Shown piece by piece: positions 33,900 to 42,028 of a stretch of DNA of 64,000 nucleotides (positions are counted from its first letter, which is position 1; each line of letters starts with the position of its first letter). Made by a program: the position numbers and the translations under genes. Location of the stretch: the NCBI GenBank assembly GCA_016791425.1, contig JAEUMQ010000001.1, positions 437,138-501,137 of the forward strand, in the 5' to 3' direction. This stretch comes from Hyphomonadaceae bacterium (lineage in GTDB: Bacteria > Pseudomonadota > Alphaproteobacteria > Caulobacterales > Aquidulcibacteraceae). The notes under the pieces were generated by a model. The model ran no database searches. It was given only the letters and a program-made list of their open reading frames with translations, and was not told where the DNA came from.

Positions 33900-35024
33900 T
33901 TAGGCCGCCGCTTGCAGAGACTCCCCGATCGTCAGCGTCGTCGGCCAGCTCTGCACCTCCGCCAGGCAATGCTTGGCGAATAGGCGGATGTTCGCCATCG
34001 CCTCCTCGTGCGGCATGCCGCCGGTATAGAGGTGCGGGCACATCATCTGCGGATCGAGATCCCGCTTCGTTTCCGCGAGCTTCTCCAGCACCTGAAGCGG
34101 CGTGCCCGCGACGGCCGTGGCGGCGTTCGCCTCGGTCACCTTGTCCATGTCCTCGGGCTTGAGCCGCAACGCCGAATAGACCTCGTAGCCCTTGATGTCC
34201 TTGAAATGGTCGCCCATCAGCTCGTAGTGCTTCACCGCGCTGCGGAACGTGTTGGCCATGTAGGTGCGCGCCTGTAATTGCGCCTTCTCCGCGCTCTCGT
34301 TCACGAAGACGACGTTCGACACGAAGGATTTCGGCGGCGTCTCGTTCGGATGCGCCGCGAGCCACGCCTCCAGCCAATGGTCCCTCGCGCGGTCCTGCTC
34401 GGCGGCGTGCCCGCCGAACGGCGCCGGCGCGTGCGTCATCGGCTGGTTGATGTACATGCGCCCAAGCCCGAGCCGCGCCGCCGATTGCATCGAAGCTGGC
34501 GAACCCGCCGCGCAGAAGGCCCGCCCCTTGAGACCGCGCAGCGGACGCGGGCGAAGCTCGCGGCGCGGGATCTTCGCCAGCGTCCCGCCCTCGATCACCC
34601 CGGTCTCCAGCGCATTCATGACAAGCCCAACGGTTTCGTCGAACAGCTCGCGCGCCTTGCTCTGATCGACGCGCAGCCCCTCGAACTCCATCCGCGCAAG
34701 TCCGCGTCCGAACCCGATGAGCGCCCGCCCGCCCGACATGTGGTCGAGCAGAACGATCTGTTCGGCGACGCGCACCGGATCGTGCCACGGCACGACGATC
34801 ACCTGCGTCCCGAGCCAAAGCTGCGGCGCCCGCCCGGAGAGATGCCCGAGCAGCATCAGCGGGTCTGGGCTCATGGAATAATTGGAGAAATGGTGCTCCG
34901 TGATCCAGACGGATTCAAACCCGAGCTCGGCCGCGAGCAGGCATTGCTTGAACTCCTCCTGGATGAAGCGCGCGTCGTCGATCCCGAGCGAATTGGCGAA
35001 GCCCGTTCCCATTCCGACATGCAT
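33900..35024 (-). CDS. LLM-class flavin-dependent oxidoreductase
   Basis: A 374-residue bacterial luciferase-like monooxygenase. Visible family segments are AAELGFESVWITEHHF, SPDPLMLLGHLSGR, LGTQVIVVPWHDPVRVAEQIVLLDHMSGGR, IGFGRGL and SMQSAARLGLG. Such enzymes use reduced flavin from a partner reductase to oxidise varied organic substrates; no reductase gene is adjacent. The ATG at 35024 has GGAGGAG upstream. It lies in a minus-strand run with an esterase and an O-methyltransferase, suggesting small-molecule breakdown or modification. Confidence 0.88.
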   Translation of the reverse strand: MHVGMGTGFANSLGIDDARFIQEEFKQCLLAAELGFESVWITEHHFSNYSMSPDPLMLLGHLSGRAPQLWLGTQVIVVPWHDPVRVAEQIVLLDHMSGGRALIGFGRGLARMEFEGLRVDQSKARELFDETVGLVMNALETGVIEGGTLAKIPRRELRPRPLRGLKGRAFCAAGSPASMQSAARLGLGRMYINQPMTHAPAPFGGHAAEQDRARDHWLEAWLAAHPNETPPKSFVSNVVFVNESAEKAQLQARTYMANTFRSAVKHYELMGDHFKDIKGYEVYSALRLKPEDMDKVTEANAATAVAGTPLQVLEKLAETKRDLDPQMMCPHLYTGGMPHEEAMANIRLFAKHCLAEVQSWPTTLTIGESLQAAA

Positions 35025-35140
35025 GCCCGTTCTCCTCCTCGTTCGTTGGAGCGAGCATATCAGGTATCCTTGCTTCGAAAAGCCGCTCGCGGCGGCCGGC
35101 GGCGGCTTTCGGCCAATCCCACCTGTCGCCGAAGTTGTCC

Positions 35141-35536
35141 CTAACGGGAACGGATGAGGGTCGCGGAGAAGACCCGCGTGACGCGGAGCTCGCGCGTGTA
35201 GGCGCCCATGTGGCCATACCGTCCGGGTCCGGACAATTCGCCCTCGATCTCGACTGCAACCTCGCCCCATGGCCGCCCCGTGGCGCCGAAGGGCGCCGTG
35301 AGCGCGCGCCAGACATCGCCTTCGCCGGAAAGCCAGTACGGCCCCTGGCCGCCCTCGCCCCCGTTTTCCGGCGCGAACGCGCTCGTCTCGAAGTGGAAGT
35401 CCCACACGCCTTTGAAGCGTCGCGCGCCTCCTGAGGTGTTCGCGGGGTTCACGGTTTCCTCCTCGCCCTCTACCCCGGGCGTGGCCGCACAGGCCGCCAG
35501 GGCCAACGGCAGAGCGAGGAAAGAGCGGCGCAGCAT
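35141..35536 (-). CDS. Hypothetical lipoprotein
   Basis: This 131-residue protein starts MLRRSFLALPLALAACAA, a clear lipoprotein signal with lipobox LAAC. The mature part has segments FKGVWDFHFETSAF, GPYWLSGEGDVW and VAVEIEGELSGPGRYGHMG, which look like a small beta-rich domain. I do not recognise a family. It starts 44 bases after the methyltransferase stop, in the same direction. Confidence 0.65.
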   Translation of the reverse strand: MLRRSFLALPLALAACAATPGVEGEEETVNPANTSGGARRFKGVWDFHFETSAFAPENGGEGGQGPYWLSGEGDVWRALTAPFGATGRPWGEVAVEIEGELSGPGRYGHMGAYTRELRVTRVFSATLIRSR

Positions 35537-35580
35537 CGGATGTCTCACGGCTTCGGAACGAACGAGCGCTTCAATTGGTT

Positions 35581-36609
35581 CTATTTGTAGGCGACCGCCG
35601 CGCTTCCGGCGCCCACCAGCGGAATGACCTCGGAGCGCCGGAAGCCGGCGTCCTTGCACCATTCGGCGAATTGCACCCCGGTGTAATCGAAGCCTTCCGG
35701 CGTCTCGATGAGCATGTTGAGGCTCATCAAGAGCCCCGTCGCATTCTTCCGCCGCGCATCGTCGATGAGCTGCTCGATCGCCACGAAGGCGCCGCCCTCT
35801 GGCAGGGCCGCGTACGCCTTGCCGATCAGCATCTTCTTCGTCTCGAGCCCCCAATCGTGCAGGATCATGCCCATGGTGATCACGTCGGCCTTGGGCAGCG
35901 GGTCGTTGAAGAAGTCCAGCGTCTCGGCCGTCGCGCGCGCCGCGACGTCGCCGGTCGCGAGCCGCTTCTTCGCGATCGCGGTCACCCCGGGCAGATCGTA
36001 GCTGACGCAAGTCATGTGCGGATGGCGCCGCGCCACGAACGACGCCAGCAAGCCCGCTGCGCCCCCGACATCGGCGAGCGTCTTGTATTTCGAGAAATCG
36101 AACTTCTCGGCGAACGCCATGAAATTGCCGGCCGAGGCGCCGCTCATCGCGTCCATGAATTGCTCGAGCCGCGCAGGATCCTCGTAGAGCTCCTCGAACA
36201 AGCCCCTGCCGCCGCGCTTGCTCTCGTTCTGCGGCTTGCCGGTCTTCAGCGCCTCGGTGAGATCGGCCCAGAACGGATAGAGCCGCGCATTCGCCATCTC
36301 CAGGATGCCGCCGATATAGGATGGCTTCTTCTTGTCGAGGAAGACGTCCGTGGCTGGCGTGTTGGCGTAGCGCGCGCCTGCGCCTTCGCCGCTGCGCTCC
36401 AGCAAGCCAAGCGCCACCAGCGAATCCAGGAAATCGGCCGTGCCGCGCGGATTGAGGCCAAGCGCCCGCTCGATCTCGCCGCCTGTCTTCGGCCCCTCCG
36501 CAAGCCTGGTGAAAAGTTCAAGCTCGACCGCGCTCAGCAGCGTTTTCGAAGCCCAGAAGCCGAGCCCGACCTGCATGATGTGATCGGGCGAAACAGGCGC
36601 AGCGCTCAT
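35581..36609 (-). CDS. SAM-dependent O-methyltransferase with dimerisation domain
   Basis: A 342-residue methyltransferase of the acetylserotonin/plant-like O-methyltransferase group. The N-terminal winged-helix dimerisation domain (LGFWASKTLLSAVELELFTRL, LGLNPRGTADFLDSLVALGLL) is followed by the Rossmann domain with ADVGGAAGLLASFVARRHP and the general-base region MILHDWGLE, where His is the expected base. GGAGG lies six bases before the ATG at 36609. It could methylate phenolic compounds; the substrate is unknown. Confidence 0.87.
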   Translation of the reverse strand: MSAAPVSPDHIMQVGLGFWASKTLLSAVELELFTRLAEGPKTGGEIERALGLNPRGTADFLDSLVALGLLERSGEGAGARYANTPATDVFLDKKKPSYIGGILEMANARLYPFWADLTEALKTGKPQNESKRGGRGLFEELYEDPARLEQFMDAMSGASAGNFMAFAEKFDFSKYKTLADVGGAAGLLASFVARRHPHMTCVSYDLPGVTAIAKKRLATGDVAARATAETLDFFNDPLPKADVITMGMILHDWGLETKKMLIGKAYAALPEGGAFVAIEQLIDDARRKNATGLLMSLNMLIETPEGFDYTGVQFAEWCKDAGFRRSEVIPLVGAGSAAVAYK

Positions 36610-36691
36610 GGAAAGCCTCCGGCGCTCTCCTTCGGACTTCTTCGCCGCCGCCGCAAGCTCCGCACGCGTGAGGCGCGCTCGCCCCCCGGGC

Positions 36692-37126
36692 TCAGTTGAC
36701 CTTCTTCGGCGGAATGGGCGCGAGCGAGGACGGCAAGGGCGCGACCGGTAGCCCGTCCTCCAGCATCTGCTTGGCTTCCTCCGGGCTCGCCTCGCCCCAG
36801 ATCGCGCGATGCTCGGCCTCGCCGTCGTGCATCTTGCGCGCCTCTTCCGGGAAGCGCTCGCCGACATAATCGTAATTGTCCCGGATGTGCTCCCGCAGCT
36901 GCTTGGCCATGCCGACCGTAACCTTCTCCGGCGCCTTCTCGCCATCCGGCGCGCGGCGCCGCCGGCGGATGATCGCCGGCGCCATGGGCGCCTTGGCGAC
37001 CGCCTTGGAGCCGCAATGCGGGCATTCCACGAGGCCTTGCGCGGCCAAGCGGTCGAAGTCCGAGCTGTTGCCGAACCAGGCGTCGAACGCGTCCCCGTTC
37101 TCGCACTGAAGGTCGTAGCGGATCAT
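36692..37126 (-). CDS. DUF1178 family protein
   Basis: A 144-residue DUF1178 protein, a conserved alphaproteobacterial family of unknown function. It starts MIRYDLQCENGDAFDAWF and has a zinc-ribbon-like pair, CPHC (residues 35-38), followed by a basic stretch and an acidic helical C-terminus with YVGERFPEEARKMH. It sits next to the carbon-nitrogen hydrolase and glutaredoxin genes, an arrangement common in the order. Confidence 0.85.
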   Translation of the reverse strand: MIRYDLQCENGDAFDAWFGNSSDFDRLAAQGLVECPHCGSKAVAKAPMAPAIIRRRRRAPDGEKAPEKVTVGMAKQLREHIRDNYDYVGERFPEEARKMHDGEAEHRAIWGEASPEEAKQMLEDGLPVAPLPSSLAPIPPKKVN

Positions 37127-37147
37127 TCTCGCTTCACGGCGTCCCGT

Positions 37148-37984
37148 TCATGGCCCCGCGAAGGCGCCCCCGCCCTGCCAGGCGGGGATCTTCGCGCGCG
37201 CTTCCGCGACGAGGTCGAGATCGAGATCGGCCATCAGCAGTCCCGGCTCGTCATGGTCGAGCTCGGCAATGATCTTGCCCCACGGGTCGATGACAAGGGA
37301 ATGCCCCCAAGTGCCGCGCCCGTCTTCATGCTTTTCCCCGCCCTGCGCCGGCGCGAGCACATAGGCGCCGTTTTCGATCGCCCGGGCGCGCAGCAGCGTC
37401 TCCCAATGCGCCTGCCCTGTGGGCCGGGTGAAGGCGGCCGGCACGAAGATCATCTCCGCCCCGGCCTTGGCCAGCACGCGGTAGAGGTGCGGGAAGCGCA
37501 TGTCGTAGCAGATCGTGAAGCCGATCTTCGCGTCGGCCGGCCCAGTGGCCATGACCGCCTTGTCACCGGGCGCGAAGGTGGCGCTCTCGCGGTAGGTCTC
37601 GGACGTCGTGCCCAGCTGCACGTCGAAGAGATTGATCTTGTCGTAGCGCGCCGCGACCTTCCCGTCGGGGGCGAAGAAGATCGAGCGATTGAACCCGCGC
37701 CCGTCCTCGGCCTTCACGGTCGTGGAGCCGAGCAGCAGCCACACGCCGAGCTCGGCGGCGATCGCGCCCCAGGCGCGGATCTCAGTGTCGTCCTTCTCCG
37801 GCACGATCGAGGCGAGCATCCGGTCGCGGTTGCGGTCGAGCCTGGTCGTGCATTCCGGCGTCGCCACGACGCGCGCGCCATTGGCGGCCGCTTCCCGCAG
37901 GAACGGCATCGCCTGCGCCCGGTTGGCGGCCGGCTCGACGCCCGACCGCATCTGCACGACGCCGACGCGCAGCGGCCGCGGCAT
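37148..37984 (-). CDS. Carbon-nitrogen hydrolase (nitrilase superfamily, Nit1-like)
   Basis: A 278-residue nitrilase-superfamily amidase. The catalytic triad is Glu44 (TPECTT), Lys116 (YDKINLF) and Cys159 (TICYDMRF). The strong match of YDKINLFDV and YDMRFPHLYR to Nit1/NitFhit-type enzymes suggests deaminated-glutathione amidase activity, which fits the adjacent glutaredoxin gene. Its ATG overlaps the glutaredoxin stop by one base (TGATG). Confidence 0.9.
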   Translation of the reverse strand: MPRPLRVGVVQMRSGVEPAANRAQAMPFLREAAANGARVVATPECTTRLDRNRDRMLASIVPEKDDTEIRAWGAIAAELGVWLLLGSTTVKAEDGRGFNRSIFFAPDGKVAARYDKINLFDVQLGTTSETYRESATFAPGDKAVMATGPADAKIGFTICYDMRFPHLYRVLAKAGAEMIFVPAAFTRPTGQAHWETLLRARAIENGAYVLAPAQGGEKHEDGRGTWGHSLVIDPWGKIIAELDHDEPGLLMADLDLDLVAEARAKIPAWQGGGAFAGP

Positions 37985-38247
37985 CAGGCGGCCCCCCGAA
38001 GCAGCGGCTCCAGGCCCCCGCGCGCATCGAGCGCGCAGAGGTCGTCGCAGCCCCCGACATGCGTTTCGCCGACGAAAATCTGCGGATATGTCCGCCGCCC
38101 GCCCGATCGCTCGATCATCTCTTCCCGCCCCTTGGCGTCGCCGGTGACGTCGATTTCCGTCACCTCGGCGCCTTTGTGCCGCAGAAGATCCAAGGCGCGC
38201 CAGCAATAAGGGCAGAACGCGCGGGTGTAGATCGTGACCGGTTTCAT
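37984..38247 (-). CDS. grxC: Glutaredoxin 3
   Basis: An 87-residue glutaredoxin that reduces disulfides with glutathione. It has the dithiol active site CPYC (residues 12-15), the cis-Pro motif TYPQIFVG and the glutathione-binding GGCDDL. It is coupled to the downstream carbon-nitrogen hydrolase gene through a one-base overlap. Confidence 0.95.
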   Translation of the reverse strand: MKPVTIYTRAFCPYCWRALDLLRHKGAEVTEIDVTGDAKGREEMIERSGGRRTYPQIFVGETHVGGCDDLCALDARGGLEPLLRGAA

Positions 38248-38266
38248 GACGGGAGCTTGGTCCGAT

Positions 38267-39031
38267 TCATATAGATACGTCGATCGGACGCACAACGCGG
38301 GCCAGCGTTGCGATATCGACGCGGGCGGCCCCCGCTTTGCGCAAAGCGCGGGCGCAGGCCTCGCCGGTCGCCCCCGTCGTCAGCACGTCATCGACCAGCA
38401 GCACGGCCTTTCCCGCCACCTCCTGGCGCCGCGCCCGAAAGGCCCCGGCCACGTTTCGCCGCCGCTCCGACGCCGAGAGCCCCGCCTGGCTCTGCCGCCG
38501 CTTCACCCGCACGAGCGCGCTCGGCGACCACGCCTTGCCCGCTTCCCGCGCCAGCGCCTGCGCGAGCCATGCCGCCTGGTTGAACGTCCGCGCCGCCAGC
38601 CGCGTCCAATGCATCGGCGCCGGAACGAGGAGATCGGCGTCAGCGATCAAGGGCGCGGCCGCCGACGCCATCCAGCGCGCGAAGGCCGTCAGCCCGTCAC
38701 GGCGCCCCCCGCGCTTCAGATCGAGGACGAGCGTCGCGGCAAGATCGTCATAGGCGAGCGCCGCCCGCGCCCGCTCATAGACCGGCGGATCGGCCGCGCA
38801 TGGTCCGCAGACGGACCCCACGCCTTCATCCTGCGGCAGCGGAAACCCGCAGCGCGCGCAGAGGGGATCGCTGAGGAACCGGAGCTTGGCCCAAAGCTCC
38901 GGCTCGATGACGCCCGGCCGGTCGAGCACGCGCTCCGACAAGAGCGACCGCGGCGGCCAGACGACGTCGGCCGCGCGTGCGAGAACGCCGCGCCTCCCCA
39001 GTCGCGCCTTGGCCGCATAGAGTGACGCCAT
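38267..39031 (-). CDS. comF: ComF family phosphoribosyltransferase-like protein
   Basis: A 254-residue ComF protein, associated with DNA uptake and natural transformation in some bacteria. The N-terminal zinc motif is CARCGFPLP with CGPC. The phosphoribosyltransferase-like domain has LVPAPMHWTRLAARTFNQ and the PRPP loop VLLVDDVLTTGAT. Its ATG overlaps the ATG of the divergent methyltransferase gene in CATG (39029-39032), so each gene's ribosome site lies inside the other. Confidence 0.9.
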   Translation of the reverse strand: MASLYAAKARLGRRGVLARAADVVWPPRSLLSERVLDRPGVIEPELWAKLRFLSDPLCARCGFPLPQDEGVGSVCGPCAADPPVYERARAALAYDDLAATLVLDLKRGGRRDGLTAFARWMASAAAPLIADADLLVPAPMHWTRLAARTFNQAAWLAQALAREAGKAWSPSALVRVKRRQSQAGLSASERRRNVAGAFRARRQEVAGKAVLLVDDVLTTGATGEACARALRKAGAARVDIATLARVVRPIDVSI

Positions 39032-39905
39032 GTCCGCCCCCGCGCCCTTTGACGCCAGATTGGCGCGCCTGCATAGGGCGCGCGCGGCCGCCGGCTTCCC
39101 CGACGCGGCTTTCCTTCACGCCCGCGGCGCGGCGGATCTGGCCGAGCGCCTGGAGGCCATCCCGCGCCGCTTCGAGCGCGCGCTCGTGCTCGGCGCGCCG
39201 AACCTGTTCGTGCGCGCGCTCTCGCCTGAGGTGCGCGGGCGCATCGGGGTTATCGTGCGCGCCGATGCCGTCGCCGCGCTCGGAGAGGTCGTCCTCGATC
39301 CGGAAAATCTTCCGTTCGCGGAGCAAACCTTCGACCTGATCGTCTCGCCGCTCGTCCTGCACACGGTGAACGACCTCCCCGGCGCGCTCGTCCAGCTGCG
39401 TCGCGCGCTGAAGCCCGACGGGCTCTTCCTCGCCGCGCTCTTCGCCGGCGAGACGCTGCACGAATTGCGCGCCTGCCTGATCGAAGCCGAGAGCGAGCTG
39501 CGCAGCGGCGCCGGCCCTCGCGTGGCGCCGTTCGCCGACATGCTGGAGCTTGCCGGCCTGCTGCAGCGCGCGGGCCTGGCCCTGCCGGCCGCCGACCGCG
39601 AGAAGATCATCGTGCGCTACGCCGAACCGCTGAAGCTGCTCGCCGATCTCCGCGCCATGGGCGAGACGAACGCCCTCACCCATCGCGCCGGTCCGCTGAC
39701 GCGCGGCGTCCTCTTCCGCGCCCTCGCGCTCTATCGTGAACGCTTCGCCGACCCGGACGGACGCGTCCGCGCGACGTTCGAGGTCGTTACGCTCACCGGC
39801 TGGGCGCCCCACGAAAGCCAGCAGAAGCCGCTGAAGCCGGGCAGCGCCAAGACGCGTCTCGCCGATGCCTTGGGCGCCAAGGAGGCGCCGCTTCCGCGCG
39901 AGTGA
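39030..39905 (+). CDS. NDUFAF5/BioC-like methyltransferase-fold protein
   Basis: A 291-residue class I methyltransferase-fold protein. It resembles the alphaproteobacterial relatives of complex I assembly factor NDUFAF5: LPFAEQTFDLIVSPLVLHTVNDLPGAL, LRRALKPDGLFLAALFAGETLHELR, and VEVVTLTGWAPHESQQKPLKPGSA-type ending. The SAM loop is weak: ALVLGAPNLF replaces the usual GxGxG, so methyl transfer is uncertain. Its stop TGA abuts the reverse-strand stop of the next gene. Confidence 0.8.
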   Translation: MSAPAPFDARLARLHRARAAAGFPDAAFLHARGAADLAERLEAIPRRFERALVLGAPNLFVRALSPEVRGRIGVIVRADAVAALGEVVLDPENLPFAEQTFDLIVSPLVLHTVNDLPGALVQLRRALKPDGLFLAALFAGETLHELRACLIEAESELRSGAGPRVAPFADMLELAGLLQRAGLALPAADREKIIVRYAEPLKLLADLRAMGETNALTHRAGPLTRGVLFRALALYRERFADPDGRVRATFEVVTLTGWAPHESQQKPLKPGSAKTRLADALGAKEAPLPRE

Positions 39906-40109
39906 TCAATCATCCGCTTCCGGCGCCGCGATCGCGTCGTTAAGCATCTTGAGCGGCGACTTCATCACTTTGGACGATGCCGTCGCCAGGCAGAACGCGA
40001 GCGCCGCGACGATGATGGCGATGAGCGCGCAATCGATCGCCGACGGCCCACGACGACCATCGTCGGCTCTGCGGTAAGCACGCTTCTCAGGTTGCGCGGG
40101 ACCGGCCAT
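39906..40109 (-). CDS. Small single-helix membrane protein, Flp-pilin-like
   Basis: This 67-residue protein has a basic N-terminus and one hydrophobic helix, SAIDCALIAIIVAALAFCLA. The AID-x-ALIA start of the helix recalls Flp/Fap pilins (AIEYGLIAALIA), but the usual Glu is Asp and no tad genes are nearby. The ATG at 40109 is taken; TTG 40124 is possible. It ends back-to-back with the plus-strand gene (TGATCA). Confidence 0.5.
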   Translation of the reverse strand: MAGPAQPEKRAYRRADDGRRGPSAIDCALIAIIVAALAFCLATASSKVMKSPLKMLNDAIAAPEADD

Positions 40110-40153
40110 ACCCGCATGACGCAACGAAAGGGCCAGTTAAGCTTGGCGGAGGG

Positions 40154-40705
40154 TTAAATCCGCTCGGAAATCGCGATCGCGGCGCGGCATCCGAGCTTGA
40201 TCGCACTCGAAAGCAGCCTGTAGCCGGGCGCTTCCTCCGCGCCTTCCTTGAGCGCGGTCTCCTTGTGTGCGCTCTCGTCTGCGCGAAACTGCTCGATGGT
40301 TTCGCGGAAGGCGGGCTCCTCCTCGCCCAGCTCCTCCGCCTGCTTGGCGTAATGCTGCTCGATCACCTCTTCGACAGCCGCCGTGCAGGCGTGCACCGCC
40401 TTTTCGCCAAGCAACGCGGTCGCCGCGCCGAGCCCGAAGCCGGCGAGGCGCCAGACCGGCGCCAGGAGCGTCGGCCGCACGCCCCGCTCCGCCACGAGCC
40501 GGTCGAACGTGTCGAGATGGGATTTCTCCCCCGCCTCCATCTCCGCGATGAGCGCCGCGGACTTGTCCTTGCCGCGCGCCGCCTCGAACACGGCGCGCTG
40601 GCCCTTGTAGATCTGCACCGCGCCGAACTCGCCGGCGTGATCGACGCGGATCATCGCCTCCAGCCGTCGCGAGCGGGCGGCGTCGGCGGGAAAAGGCGGG
40701 ATCAT
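40154..40705 (-). CDS. coq7: Demethoxyubiquinone hydroxylase (Coq7/UbiF type)
   Basis: A 183-residue di-iron ferritin-like hydroxylase that performs the C6 hydroxylation in ubiquinone synthesis. The ligand motifs are visible: RVDHAGEFGAVQIY, EAGEKSHLDTF, AVEEVIEQHY, and ADESAHKE. The ATG at 40705 overlaps the dsbB stop (ATGA) and has GGAGG just upstream, so the two genes are coupled. Confidence 0.93.
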   Translation of the reverse strand: MIPPFPADAARSRRLEAMIRVDHAGEFGAVQIYKGQRAVFEAARGKDKSAALIAEMEAGEKSHLDTFDRLVAERGVRPTLLAPVWRLAGFGLGAATALLGEKAVHACTAAVEEVIEQHYAKQAEELGEEEPAFRETIEQFRADESAHKETALKEGAEEAPGYRLLSSAIKLGCRAAIAISERI

Positions 40706-41208
40706 GCATCCTCCGGGGGCGGCGAAGGCGCAAACGCGATGAGGAAGCTGACCGCCGCCATCGCCAGCGAGAAGAGCACATTATAGCCCGCCAGCGACAC
40801 CCCGAGCAGCGACCAGGCGATCTCGTCGCAATTCGGCGTGGTGAACGTTCCGTCCACGGAGAACGTCCGGATCGCCCCGATATCGACCGCGTCGCACTGC
40901 GCCGCGACCCACCTCTGCTCCACCGCGACGTGGTAAAACGCCACGATCGCGCCGGTGAGGAACCCAAGGCCCAGCAGCGCCGCGATCGCGCGCCTGAGCG
41001 TGATGCGCGGCCAGAACCGAAGCACGGCGAGGCCCCCGACCGCGATCGCCGCCACCCCCCAATAGACGTCGCGCTGCTTGAGGCAGAGCGGGCATGGGGG
41101 CAGTCCGCCGAAGCGCTGCAGCGCGTGCGCCGCCCCGAGCGCGGCCAGCGCCGCGGCGAGCGCCGCGAGCGGCCACCAGGGCTGCATCCGGTGCGCGAGA
41201 CTGCCCAT
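40702..41208 (-). CDS. dsbB: Disulfide bond formation protein DsbB family
   Basis: A 168-residue four-helix membrane protein that reoxidises a DsbA-type oxidase and passes electrons to quinone. The first cysteine pair is CPLC after the first helix; the second pair is in the large periplasmic loop (QCDAVD and PNCDEIAW). All four cysteines are present. Coupling to coq7 is notable, since DsbB depends on ubiquinone. Confidence 0.9.
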   Translation of the reverse strand: MGSLAHRMQPWWPLAALAAALAALGAAHALQRFGGLPPCPLCLKQRDVYWGVAAIAVGGLAVLRFWPRITLRRAIAALLGLGFLTGAIVAFYHVAVEQRWVAAQCDAVDIGAIRTFSVDGTFTTPNCDEIAWSLLGVSLAGYNVLFSLAMAAVSFLIAFAPSPPPEDA

Positions 41209-41273
41209 GCCTTTGATCCTAACCCGCGATGGGGCTCAGGGCGCGTGCGGCTTGGCGACGCGCCGATGCGGGG

Positions 41274-41858
41274 TCAGTGGGGAATGAACTTGAGCGCCAG
41301 CACGACGCCGACAAGCACGACCGCGACCGCCAGGAGGAAGAGACCCATCCGCTTTTCGATCACCGGCGCAATCGCCGGACCGAACTTGTGGAACACCCAG
41401 GCCACGGCGAGAAAACGCAAGCCCCGCGTCACGGTCGAGGCCAGGATGAACATCGGCAGCGAGAACGCCATGGCCCCCGACACGATGGTGACCAGCTTGT
41501 ACGGGATCGGCGTGAGGCCTTTGAGGAAGATGAACCACGCGCCCCACCGGTCGTAGAACGCCCTGAGCTCGAGCTCACGGCCCGCATAGCCGAAGAACCC
41601 AATGATCGCCTGCCCAACCGTCTCGAACAGGAAATAGCCGATCGCGTAGCCGGCGAGCCCGCCGAGCACGGAGGCGACCGTGCAGGTGATGGCGTACCGC
41701 AGCCACTTCTCAGGCGCCGCCGCGGCCATCGGCCCCAGCATGATGTCCGGCGGCAGCGGAAAGAACGAGCTTTCCGCGAACGAGACGCCGAACAGCGCCC
41801 ACTCGGCCTGCGGGCCGCGCGCCAGCTCCATCGTGCGGGCTTTCAGTCCGGCGAGCAT
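41274..41858 (-). CDS. VTT-domain membrane protein (YqaA/DedA-like)
   Basis: A 194-residue integral membrane protein with the VTT (SNARE-associated) domain. Typical segments are SFAESSFFPLPPDIMLGPMA, GYAIGYFLF and FLKGLTPIPYKLVTIVSGA with the conserved Gly-Arg/Pro pattern. DedA-like proteins act in lipid-carrier or phospholipid flipping. The ATG at 41858 has AAGGGG upstream; the frame extends to TTG 41879. Confidence 0.83.
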   Translation of the reverse strand: MLAGLKARTMELARGPQAEWALFGVSFAESSFFPLPPDIMLGPMAAAAPEKWLRYAITCTVASVLGGLAGYAIGYFLFETVGQAIIGFFGYAGRELELRAFYDRWGAWFIFLKGLTPIPYKLVTIVSGAMAFSLPMFILASTVTRGLRFLAVAWVFHKFGPAIAPVIEKRMGLFLLAVAVVLVGVVLALKFIPH

Positions 41859-41967
41859 GATGGTTCCCCTTAGCCCCAATGCGACGAGGGCGCGCGGGCG
41901 AAACTAGGCGACAAGCACACGCCGCGCCAAGCGGCCCCCCCAGCTGCTTTGGAGGCCTGACGCCGAT

Positions 41968-41997
41968 TTGACAATTGTCGCCGACGCGCGGCTAAAA
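41968..41997 (+). promoter_or_regulatory. Predicted promoter of sulfatase gene with palindrome
   Basis: TTGACA (41968-41973) lies 17 or 18 bases before GCTAAA/CTAAAA (41991-41997). The -35 is embedded in the perfect palindrome GACAATTGTC (41970-41979). The start codon is about 30 bases further, behind GGAGGGGGAGC. Confidence 0.55.
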
Positions 41998-42028
41998 GCC
42001 CCTTAACTAACAATGATGGAGGGGGAGC

